A stretch of 5,130 bases of DNA from Bacteroidota bacterium (GTDB lineage: Bacteria; Bacteroidota; Bacteroidia; 2-12-FULL-35-15): assembly GCA_021413595.1 (NCBI GenBank), contig JAIOQD010000645.1, forward strand, positions 1 to 5,130. Direction: 5' to 3'. Below, piece by piece: positions 1 to 4,922 of this stretch. Numbering within the stretch: the first letter of the stretch is position 1; the number at the start of each line of letters is the position of its first letter. Made by a program: the position numbers and the translations under genes. Under the pieces are notes generated by a model. That model was given only the letters and a program-made list of their open reading frames with translations. It was not told where the DNA came from and did no database searches.

Positions 1-772
1 CTTTAGCATGAATTAAAAATGGTCTGCGTTCTTTGCGTATAATGGCTATTACTTCTTGTACGGTATTATACGATTTGATAAAATCAGTTCCGTCAATGGT
101 ACGGGTTTCCAAACCTTTGAAACCTTTTGCATATTCGGTTGCATCTTGTGCACGAATTTCTTTTGCATTGGCAGAAATATCCCATTCATTGTCCTGCACC
201 AAATAAAGTATAGGCATTTTTTTTAACACCGCCATCTGAAATGCTTCAGACACTTCTCCTTCTGTTATACAAGCATCACCTAATGAGCAAACTGCTATTG
301 GTTTATCATCACCATAATCGGATAATAAATTTTGTTTTTCTAAATATTGAATTCCCATTGCAACACCTGTAGTTGGTATTGCCTGCATACCCGTTGCTGA
401 GGATTGCATAGGTATCTTAGGCATATCATCTCTTCGTAAACTTGGATGGCAGTAATAAGTTCTTCCACCCGAAAATGGATCTTCGCGTTTTGCCAACAGC
501 TGTAACATCAGATCATAGGGCTGCATTCCTATTCCAAGCAACATACTATCATCACGATAATATGCGGATAAATAATCCTGCGCTTTTAATTGTAAGCCTA
601 GCGCAAGTTGTATAGCTTCGTGTCCACGGGATGTGGCATGAACATATTTGGCCGTAACTTCTTTATTTGCTTCGTATAATTCTGACATTGCCTTTGCCGT
701 ACATATCAGCTCAAAGGCTTTTAGTAAGGTTTCTTCAGCAATAGAGGAATCGATTTTTCGTTTATCAGTCAT
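1..772 (-). CDS. 2-oxoacid dehydrogenase E1 component, N-terminal (alpha-like) part, partial
   Basis: This is the first 257 codons of a thiamine-diphosphate E1 protein; the reading frame is open at the left edge, so the 3' end is missing. E1 enzymes decarboxylate a 2-oxoacid and pass the acyl group to the lipoyl arm of E2 in a cytoplasmic complex. Visible signs are RGHEAIQLALG (residues 49-59), YYRDD (71-75), SSATGMQAIPTTG (124-136), and the ThDP/metal motif starting at GDA (165-167) with EGE at 171-173 and ending at DNEW (194-197). The final residues, PFLIHAK, match the point where the family continues towards its beta-like half. From memory, the closest Bacteroidetes proteins are single-chain alpha/beta fusions, sometimes mislabelled tungsten formylmethanofuran dehydrogenase; the fusion itself cannot be seen here. 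An in-frame ATG at 784 would add MQPT; I prefer 772 for its A-rich leader, but only weakly. The oxoacid substrate (pyruvate or branched-chain) cannot be told from this part. Confidence 0.85.
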   Translation of the reverse strand, partial: MTDKRKIDSSIAEETLLKAFELICTAKAMSELYEANKEVTAKYVHATSRGHEAIQLALGLQLKAQDYLSAYYRDDSMLLGIGMQPYDLMLQLLAKREDPFSGGRTYYCHPSLRRDDMPKIPMQSSATGMQAIPTTGVAMGIQYLEKQNLLSDYGDDKPIAVCSLGDACITEGEVSEAFQMAVLKKMPILYLVQDNEWDISANAKEIRAQDATEYAKGFKGLETRTIDGTDFIKSYNTVQEVIAIIRKERRPFLIHAK

Positions 773-888
773 TGTTGGTTGCATACTGTAAGTCTCAAAA
801 TTAAGCTTTAATTTTTATTTACCATAATTACCGATACGATGGGGTTTCTGCCTGTTGCTCGTTGGTCAATAAGTTTAAAATCTTTTGG

Positions 889-980
889 GCGTTTCCTCTT
901 TCTTGAAAAAGAAAGAGGCGGGCTTTACGCTTCAATCTTTTCTTAAACAAGAAAAGGATTTACGCTGCAATCCCTAACGC
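889..980. repeat. Cloverleaf-like palindromic intergenic repeat, unit 1
   Basis: The sequence can form a three-way junction. An outer stem GCGTT (889-893) pairs with AACGC (976-980). It encloses a perfect 10-bp hairpin, CCTCTTTCTT (895-904) with AAGAAAGAGG (909-918) around a GAAA loop, and a second hairpin, CTTTTCTT (937-944) with AAGAAAAG (949-956). A direct repeat, TTTACGCT-x-CAATC, lies at 924-937 and 959-972 (13 of 14 bases match). This plan of GGGCG, hairpin, GGGCTTTACGC, hairpin, CAATCCCTAACGC resembles an interspersed intergenic repeat I recall from Bacteroidetes genomes; that is memory, not a search. On neither strand is a hairpin followed by a long U-run, so a simple terminator role is not supported. 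Confidence 0.65.
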
Positions 981-998
981 GACATCCGTTAAATCAGC

Positions 999-1055
999 CG
1001 CACTTTCTCCAAATGACTGCGCTCGGTCATTTCGGATTGTCGAGAAAATTGTGCG
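999..1055. repeat. Long bulged-stem palindromic repeat, unit 2
   Basis: This unit lies 18 bases after unit 1. CGCAC (999-1003) pairs with GTGCG (1051-1055), TTTCTC (1004-1009) with GAGAAA (1042-1047) across an ATT bulge, and AAATGAC (1011-1017) with GTCATTT (1026-1032) around an 8-base loop. About 18 base pairs form one rod-like hairpin. No coding frame fits it. It may be part of the same repeat as unit 1 or a separate element that travels with it. Confidence 0.55.
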
Positions 1056-1132
1056 TAAGCATTTTTAACTCCCATTTTTGTTGTTAAACATTAGGATTAT
1101 TTTAGCTTTTATAACCTCGGTTATACTAAAAA

Positions 1133-2401
1133 TTATTTCAGCGTTGTATATTTTCCAAATCCATTCATCAATGCCTGGTAAAATAGATCACCTTGAATTT
1201 TATAACCTTTTCCATTAAAATGAACCCGGTCCTTTGCCGAAAGTTGAGCAACGAACCATTTCCCCATAGAACCATAACCTCCCATTATTTCATACAGGTC
1301 CCAATAAGGCAGATTATTCTGCAAACAATAGTTAATAATGGCAACTCGTGCCTGCTGCATGTCCGGATTTTTCACTCTTCCCTTCCGTGTTTTACGGAAG
1401 GAATCGGCCGGAGTTGTCAATAAAATAGAGGCATTGGGACTGGCCGATTTTATTTTTGTAATAAGGGTATCGATATTACGGGTGAATAAAACTTTATCAA
1501 ATCCTACAGAAAATGCTTCGTTAGTGCCTAAAGAAACAATTACCAGATCGGCATTCAAATACGACAACTGCTCCGTAAAATATTTCGATTTCACATAATG
1601 TCTGTATTCAGCTCCATTTACACCTATCATATTGTATAACACGCCTGCGGAATCGTTCTCCAGCAACATTCCATAAATACGCGTAGTTTTTTGATTAAGC
1701 GTATCTGTATTTTTATTTCGCAAAATAATTTGAGAAATGGGTTTATCAAATTTCAATTCAGAAACAAAGGAGCTTAGTGAAACATCATTTGATCTAAAGA
1801 TCCCGCGCTCACAATTTATTTCATCACAAATAGTAATATCATAATTACGCAGTCCTTTTTCCTGAAACAATGTAAATTTTGTAAAACTATAACCGAGACC
1901 CGGCTGATCTTTGACTGTTAAATTTATTTCGGCAAAAGGATTTGTTGTTTCAATAGTAAAACCACTAATGCCTATTGGTAAAGGCTTTTCATGAAACACA
2001 TTTCGTTTTGAATCCCAAATTATATTCGTTGTTGTTCTATAAGAGGCCGGTTCATTGCTTTTTGCAATATGATATGGAAATAATAATCCTCTACCGGCAT
2101 TACCAAATTTTAATTGTAATTTCTGACGTACGGTTCCTGAAAAAAGATCTGCCTGTAAGTGCGAATCACCAATGTGTACAATATCTACACGCCCCTTTTT
2201 TGTTTCTTGTAATTCATACAATTTTTTATAAAAAAAATGTAATGAATTACTGTCATTTTCAATTTTATTTAGATCTTCCCGGATAAAAGTGAATTGTTTG
2301 TAAGAAAAAGAATCGACTGTTTGAGCAAAAGAATTACCGTCCCAACCCTGTATTAAAGGCAGCGTAAGTAAAATAAGAAGAATAAGAATTATTTTTTTCA
2401 T
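1133..2401 (-). CDS. Secreted SGNH/GDSL-fold hydrolase or esterase
   Basis: The protein has 422 residues. It starts with a type I signal peptide (MKK, hydrophobic residues 4-18, possible cleavage after SFA at 24-26), so it should act in the periplasm or outside. The SGNH blocks are all present: block I GDSH with Ser80; block II GVNG with Gly260 and Gly263; block III GTNE with Asn294; block V DRVH with Asp391 and His394. The stretch from 133 to 250 between blocks I and II is probably a beta-rich accessory domain of the kind seen in glycan acetylesterases or acetyltransferases. An MGGYGSMGKW motif (373-382) recurs in the neighbouring upstream gene, supporting paralogy. The start is fixed by an in-frame TAA directly before the ATG. 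It lies 181 bases after the upstream SGNH gene on the same strand, so co-transcription is possible but not shown. The substrate is unknown; removal or transfer of acyl groups on a polysaccharide is inferred from the family. Confidence 0.8.
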   Translation of the reverse strand: MKKIILILLILLTLPLIQGWDGNSFAQTVDSFSYKQFTFIREDLNKIENDSNSLHFFYKKLYELQETKKGRVDIVHIGDSHLQADLFSGTVRQKLQLKFGNAGRGLLFPYHIAKSNEPASYRTTTNIIWDSKRNVFHEKPLPIGISGFTIETTNPFAEINLTVKDQPGLGYSFTKFTLFQEKGLRNYDITICDEINCERGIFRSNDVSLSSFVSELKFDKPISQIILRNKNTDTLNQKTTRIYGMLLENDSAGVLYNMIGVNGAEYRHYVKSKYFTEQLSYLNADLVIVSLGTNEAFSVGFDKVLFTRNIDTLITKIKSASPNASILLTTPADSFRKTRKGRVKNPDMQQARVAIINYCLQNNLPYWDLYEIMGGYGSMGKWFVAQLSAKDRVHFNGKGYKIQGDLFYQALMNGFGKYTTLK

Positions 2402-2444
2402 TTAAAATTTGTGTCTTTTTTTGGTTCAGAGGCTTTCAGATAGC

Positions 2445-2472
2445 GCTCTTCCTTACCCGAAGAGCTTTTTTT
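2445..2472 (+). terminator. Terminator-shaped hairpin, antisense to the flanking genes
   Basis: A perfect 7-bp stem, GCTCTTC (2445-2451) with GAAGAGC (2459-2465), has a 7-base loop and is followed at once by seven T residues (2466-2472). By shape this is a textbook intrinsic terminator for plus-strand transcription. Both flanking genes are on the minus strand, where the U-run would come before the stem and not work. It may stop antisense transcripts or simply be part of a palindromic repeat. Confidence 0.4.
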
Positions 2473-2479
2473 GCGAATA

Positions 2480-2548
2480 AAGAATCTCTTTTCAATCGAG
2501 AAGATTCTTCATCCTTCCAGGAAAAATGGAAGGACTCTGAATGACAAG
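2480..2548. repeat. Interspersed repeat of the GTCATTC...GAAGAATCT type
   Basis: Two perfect 8-bp stems lie side by side: AAGAATCT (2480-2487) with AGATTCTT (2502-2509), and TCCTTCCA (2512-2519) with TGGAAGGA (2527-2534). On the minus strand the unit reads CTTGTCATTCAGAGT, a variable hairpin, then GAAGAATCTTCTCG. That framework matches a repeat I recall as scattered in many bacterial genomes (GTCATTCTGAG, variable stem, GAAGAATCTC). The assignment rests on memory of the motif. No flanking direct repeats were found. Confidence 0.5.
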
Positions 2549-2582
2549 TAAATTATAATTTTACAACCTCATTTTATTTAAT

Positions 2583-4016
2583 TTATTGTTTTTCTTTTTC
2601 TGGAAATGACACAACTGATAAGGCATTTTTGTCATTAAATTGTTTGTACTCACTCATTAATTTATTAAACAATAATTTACCGGCCTTGTGAGCGCCTCTA
2701 AAATTAAAGTGCGTATAGTCTTTATTAGCAAGGATTGTGTCACCTTCTACCCATTTTACCATTGATCCATTTCCTCCCATAGCATCGTATAAACTCCAGA
2801 ATGCAATTTTATTATTTTTTGCCATTCTTTTTTGTGCTTCTACTAAAATTGGTACGCTTGGATCAGTTTCATACACTCCATTTTTGCGGTAACTTTTATC
2901 TCCTACACTTATCAGTAAGATGCTTGTATTCGGAAAGCTTGCCTGAATATGTTTAATAACATTATTCATCCCTCGTTCATACCACGAGAAATCCGTAACC
3001 TTTGAATTTACAGCATTTAAACCGTATTCTAAAATGATCAGATCATACTCAAGACACTTATGGGTTTCGGAGTAAACGCTTTGCAACACTTTAGTAATAG
3101 GCATTCCTGAATTACCTCTAAACGAAAAATTATCAACAAATACACCACTGTCGCTTTCCATACTAAATCCAAAAATATCAAGAGGGGTTTTACATTGGAA
3201 TGTTGCTTTAATACATTGTGCAGAATTTTGGTTGGGGATCACTAATTGATTAACAGTATTTTCACCCTTAAGTGAATAGCGAGAGCCATTGATTATTACA
3301 TTATTTTCGTCCCCACTTTTACCGTAAAGTAATTTCGTTTCATAAAATTTATTGATATGTTTTTTATTGACAGTAGTGTATTTCACCCAACTTTCGATAA
3401 CCGTATTTGATGTATCGTCAGGATCTATTGTATTGGGCACAAATCCATATCCCGATATGCCTAATACATGATTTGCGGGAGGGTTTTCAATTAAATTATA
3501 AGTTGTCCAGCCGTTAAAAGAATGTATAACAGAACCTCTAAAACCTGCAACAATAGAAGTGATTGGCACAAACCCAACGCCATAACCGCCAAAATCATCC
3601 TGCATAGCGCTTCGCAGATCCTGCGTGATGAGATCACCCTCGATCATTGAATCGCCAAAGTAGGCGATCCGGGTCTTGGCTTTTTGCTTTTTTGTTGTAT
3701 TTAATGACCGAAAAAAATAGGACAAGGCAGATGAGCTATCGGTTTTAAAATCAATAATATTGGACTGACCTTTTAATGAAGCAATTGCATTGAATCTAAC
3801 GCTGTCGTTAGATACGATTGAATCATTTACAAGTTGCTCAATCAATGTATCGTTTATTACTTCCTTTTTTTGAATTAAATCAGAGAGCAGATCAGCCTTT
3901 TTTGTTTCGAAACCAAATATATTTATTTCGGTATCGAGCTGGGATGCAATAAGCAATACAATGGTAATGATAAGTACCATTATAAGTGGTTGTGAATGCC
4001 TGTTTGTCTCGTTCAT
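2583..4016 (-). CDS. Membrane-anchored SGNH/GDSL-fold protein, paralogue of the downstream gene
   Basis: The protein has 477 residues. One N-terminal membrane segment (about 11-26, after a short charged start) is likely an uncleaved signal anchor placing the rest in the periplasm. A polar linker (about 40-110) leads to the SGNH core: block I YFGDSMIEGD with Ser123, then FGGYGVGFVP (142-151); block II near RGNSG (300-304); block III EYGLNAV with Asn334; block V DYTH with Asp433 and His436. LYDAMGGNGSMVKW (409-422) and FPNTSILL (361-368) match the downstream gene's LYEIMGGYGSMGKW and SPNASILL, so the two look like tandem paralogues. The start is fixed by an in-frame TAG three codons upstream of the ATG. 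A role in esterifying or de-esterifying surface or wall glycans is inferred; such proteins sometimes partner with MBOAT O-acyltransferases, but none is in this window. Confidence 0.78.
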   Translation of the reverse strand: MNETNRHSQPLIMVLIITIVLLIASQLDTEINIFGFETKKADLLSDLIQKKEVINDTLIEQLVNDSIVSNDSVRFNAIASLKGQSNIIDFKTDSSSALSYFFRSLNTTKKQKAKTRIAYFGDSMIEGDLITQDLRSAMQDDFGGYGVGFVPITSIVAGFRGSVIHSFNGWTTYNLIENPPANHVLGISGYGFVPNTIDPDDTSNTVIESWVKYTTVNKKHINKFYETKLLYGKSGDENNVIINGSRYSLKGENTVNQLVIPNQNSAQCIKATFQCKTPLDIFGFSMESDSGVFVDNFSFRGNSGMPITKVLQSVYSETHKCLEYDLIILEYGLNAVNSKVTDFSWYERGMNNVIKHIQASFPNTSILLISVGDKSYRKNGVYETDPSVPILVEAQKRMAKNNKIAFWSLYDAMGGNGSMVKWVEGDTILANKDYTHFNFRGAHKAGKLLFNKLMSEYKQFNDKNALSVVSFPEKEKQ

Positions 4017-4038
4017 TGAAAGCTAGTGGAATTGGGTA

Positions 4039-4046
4039 TAAAGATA
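4039..4046 (-). promoter_or_regulatory. Possible -7 element for the upstream SGNH gene
   Basis: On the minus strand these bases read TATCTTTA, 7 of 8 positions of the Bacteroidetes -7 consensus TAnnTTTG, 22 bases before the ATG. No TTG lies at the usual -33 distance, so the call is weak. The transposed element lies upstream of it and does not interrupt it. Confidence 0.25.
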
Positions 4047-4089
4047 ACAATTGCATCGAGAAGTTTGGGTATTGAACTAATTTAAAAGC

Positions 4090-4099
4090 AATTGCTTGA
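4090..4099 (+). repeat. Target site duplication, left copy
   Basis: AATTGCTTGA directly abuts the left terminal inverted repeat, and the identical 10 bases directly abut the right one (4436-4445). The match does not extend further on either side, as expected for a target duplication made by transposition. Confidence 0.85.
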
Positions 4100-4120
4100 C
4101 AGGGCAACACGCATTATAAA
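4100..4120 (+). repeat. Left terminal inverted repeat
   Basis: This starts CAGGGCAAC and ends ATTATAAA. It matches the reverse complement of 4415-4435 at 20 of 21 positions; the mismatch is at 4108 (C) against 4427 (T). Confidence 0.85.
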
Positions 4121-4147
4121 TTTCTTTATTTTTAAGCCTTCTATAAA

Positions 4148-4167
4148 GAGCCATAGGCTCGGTTTAT
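4148..4167 (+). repeat. GAGCC-ATA-GGCTC palindrome, copy 1
   Basis: GAGCC (4148-4152) pairs with GGCTC (4156-4160) and is followed by GGTTTAT. A second, diverged copy at 4221-4240 matches it at 16 of 20 positions. Confidence 0.6.
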
Positions 4168-4174
4168 TTTGTAA

Positions 4175-4194
4175 GGAGGGACTTTAGTCCATCC
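4175..4194. repeat. GGACTTTAGTCC palindrome
   Basis: GGACT (4179-4183) pairs with AGTCC (4186-4190); an outer GGA (4175-4177) can pair with TCC (4192-4194) across one mismatch. The core is the reverse complement of the core of the palindrome at 4296-4315. Confidence 0.6.
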
Positions 4195-4220
4195 ACTAAG
4201 GTAAATCAATTAAGGGCTGA

Positions 4221-4240
4221 GAGCTTTAGGCCCGGTTCAT
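4221..4240 (+). repeat. GAGC...GGCCCGG unit, copy 2
   Basis: This matches 4148-4167 at 16 of 20 positions, but its own pairing is decayed. A slightly different stem, GGGC (4214-4217) with GCCC (4230-4233), can form instead. Confidence 0.5.
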
Positions 4241-4244
4241 ATTC

Positions 4245-4271
4245 TTACAATATGATTCGTTCCTACGGAAC
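4245..4271 (+). repeat. GTTCC-TAC-GGAAC hairpin, copy 1, with T-rich tail
   Basis: GTTCC (4259-4263) pairs with GGAAC (4267-4271), followed by TTATTTTTTTATTG, so it could act as a weak plus-strand terminator. Positions 4245-4270 are repeated directly at 4316-4341 with 24 of 26 bases identical. Confidence 0.6.
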
Positions 4272-4295
4272 TTATTTTTTTATTGTTATCTTTTT

Positions 4296-4315
4296 CAACG
4301 GACTAAAGTCCGTTG
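4296..4315. repeat. 20-bp perfect palindrome
   Basis: CAACGGACT (4296-4304) pairs perfectly with AGTCCGTTG (4307-4315) around AA. Its core GGACTAAAGTCC is the reverse complement of the core at 4179-4190. I recall this motif as a frequent intergenic palindrome in Bacteroidetes; this is unverified. Confidence 0.65.
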
Positions 4316-4341
4316 TTACAATATCATCCGTTCCTACGGAA
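4316..4341 (+). repeat. TTCC-TAC-GGAA hairpin, copy 2
   Basis: This is the second copy of 4245-4270, differing at two positions (G to C and T to C). TCCG (4327-4330) can pair with CGGA (4337-4340), or TTCC (4331-4334) with GGAA (4338-4341). Confidence 0.6.
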
Positions 4342-4353
4342 TTGGGCCTTTTG

Positions 4354-4380
4354 TCTGCCTATTAGCAGATTACTTTTTTG
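4354..4380 (+). terminator. Weak terminator-like hairpin inside the element
   Basis: TCTGC (4354-4358) pairs with GCAGA (4365-4369) around a 6-base loop and is followed by TTACTTTTTTG. The stem has only 5 bp, so its function is doubtful; it could limit plus-strand transcripts leaving the element. Confidence 0.25.
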
Positions 4381-4414
4381 CCAGCCTCGATAATTATCAG
4401 GGATCTTTACTAAG

Positions 4415-4435
4415 TTTATAATGCGTTTTGCCCTG
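4415..4435 (-). repeat. Right terminal inverted repeat
   Basis: This is the reverse complement of the left terminal repeat at 20 of 21 positions and ends TTGCCCTG directly before the right target duplication. Confidence 0.85.
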
Positions 4436-4445
4436 AATTGCTTGA
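4436..4445 (+). repeat. Target site duplication, right copy
   Basis: AATTGCTTGA is identical to 4090-4099 and directly abuts the right end of the element. Confidence 0.85.
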
Positions 4446-4461
4446 TCCCTAAAAAATTCAA

Positions 4462-4492
4462 TTTTGAAAAAAAACATTAAATTTACTTTTTG
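4462..4492 (+). promoter_or_regulatory. Candidate Bacteroidetes promoter of the lipoprotein operon
   Basis: TTTTG (4462-4466) serves as a -33 element. TACTTTTTG (4484-4492) resembles the -7 consensus TAnnTTTG with one extra base, after a 17-base spacer. Transcription would begin about 10 bases before the ATG at 4508, and the leader is A-rich with no Shine-Dalgarno, as is common in the phylum. It lies outside the inserted element. Confidence 0.4.
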
Positions 4493-4507
4493 CTAAATCT
4501 AAAAACT

Positions 4508-4912
4508 ATGAAATTTTATAGATCTGTTTTTTTGAACTTCAATTTTGTTCTGTTTTTTTTTACATTTCTGTTATTCTCTTCTTGTGATAGCCCAAACCAC
4601 AAAAATGGATCCGATCCTTCTCAATCAAATACAGGCAGCAGCACTTCAGCGCCTTCAAATGGTATGGAGCTGAAAACATTTGAAGTAAAAGACAGTAAAG
4701 GTATATCACAAGGTTGGGGCTATGATATTTATGTAAATGGTAAAAAAATTATTCATCAACCAATAATGCCCGCAGTACCCGGTAATAATTCTTTCAAAAC
4801 CGAAAATGATGCCCAAAAAGTGGGATCGTTTGCAGTGGATAAAATGTTAAGAGAAGGCGCTTTACCCACTATTTTGATCAAGGAATTAGATAGTTTGGGC
4901 GTACTAAAATAA
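4508..4912 (+). CDS. Small DUF4907-like lipoprotein
   Basis: The protein has 134 residues. The N-terminus is a lipoprotein signal: MKFYRS, a hydrophobic stretch rich in Phe and Leu (about 7-23), then LFSSC with lipidation at Cys26. A polar Ser/Asn/Gly linker (27-52) follows, then a compact domain (53-134) with GWGYDIYVNGKKIIHQP (69-85), PAVPGN (88-93), F-KTENDAQKVGSFAVDKM (96-113) and KELDSLGVL (125-133). I recognise this as the pattern of DUF4907, a small Bacteroidetes domain with no known function. A TTG six codons upstream (4490) is in frame but overlaps the candidate promoter and precedes the signal peptide awkwardly, so the ATG is preferred. The acidic run of Bacteroidetes surface-export signals is not obvious after the Cys, so a periplasm-facing location is likelier. 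The next gene begins 10 bases downstream, suggesting an operon. Confidence 0.75.
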   Translation: MKFYRSVFLNFNFVLFFFTFLLFSSCDSPNHKNGSDPSQSNTGSSTSAPSNGMELKTFEVKDSKGISQGWGYDIYVNGKKIIHQPIMPAVPGNNSFKTENDAQKVGSFAVDKMLREGALPTILIKELDSLGVLK

Positions 4913-4922
4913 AATTTCTGAT

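Larger units (their letters stand above)
773..1132. other. Gene-free spacer between E1 and SGNH genes
   Basis: This 360-base stretch has no credible coding frame. Its middle (889-1055) is filled by two folded palindromic units listed separately. Near the E1 start is an AT-only hairpin (797-804 with 808-815). Next to the end of the SGNH gene lies a small hairpin (ATAAC 1111-1115 with GTTAT 1120-1124, with TTTAG/CTAAA also able to pair at 1101-1105 and 1126-1130). That hairpin has no U-run on the minus strand, so it is at best a weak terminator. I see no convincing promoter for the E1 gene. Confidence 0.7.
2402..2582. other. Hairpin-rich spacer between the two SGNH genes
   Basis: These 181 bases contain no gene. 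Three hairpins lie in a row at 2445-2465, 2480-2509 and 2512-2534. No stem is followed by a U-run in the minus direction, so there is no clear terminator between the two minus-strand genes and read-through is possible. Confidence 0.6.
4100..4435. mobile_element. MITE-like non-autonomous transposable element (336 bp)
   Basis: The ends are inverted repeats of 21 bp (4100-4120 and 4415-4435) reading CAGGGCAA, one variable base (C left, A right), then ACGCATTATAAA: 20 of 21 bases match. Both ends are flanked by the perfect 10-bp direct repeat AATTGCTTGA. Inverted ends inside a target duplication are the signature of DDE-type transposition. At 336 bp with no usable coding frame it cannot encode a transposase, so a helper elsewhere would be needed. 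The interior carries six or more short palindromes, listed separately. A 10-bp duplication would fit some IS4-like elements, but I cannot assign a family. It sits between two divergent genes, leaving both starts and their near-upstream DNA intact. Confidence 0.8.
4017..4507. other. Divergent intergenic region holding an inserted element
   Basis: This 491-base spacer separates the minus-strand SGNH genes from the plus-strand lipoprotein operon. Most of it (4090-4445) is a mobile element with its target duplication. The remaining 145 bases would be an ordinary divergent promoter region. No gene is seen in it. Confidence 0.8.

Noticed and set aside
797..815. AT-only hairpin (AAAATTAA with TTAATTTT) upstream of the E1 start
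   Set aside because: Such pairing is common by chance in AT-rich leaders, and no riboswitch-like or operator feature supports it.
872..1075. Terminal inverted repeats (AGTTTAAAAT-like against ATTTTTAACT-like) making the unit 1/unit 2 block a second mobile element
   Set aside because: The match is loose and AT-only, and no flanking direct repeat was found.
1101..1130. Hairpin ATAAC/GTTAT just past the SGNH gene as its terminator
   Set aside because: The stem is short, the loop is tight, and on the minus strand it is followed by AAAAG instead of a U-run.
1193..2286. Plus-strand open frames of 76, 86 and 103 codons (1193-1423, 1338-1598, 1975-2286)
   Set aside because: They lie wholly inside the well-supported minus-strand SGNH gene, have no recognisable motifs and read like antisense shadows.
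3892..4110. Minus-strand open frame of 72 codons
   Set aside because: It overlaps the start of the membrane-anchored SGNH gene in another frame, covers its upstream region and runs across the target duplication and into the end of the mobile element; no domain is seen.
4141..4350. CRISPR array
   Set aside because: The repeats are of several kinds, irregularly spaced and present only twice each, with no spacer-repeat periodicity and no cas gene.
4490..4507. TTG start extending the lipoprotein by six residues
   Set aside because: The TTG lies in the candidate -7 element, and the ATG at 4508 gives a normal lipoprotein signal peptide.
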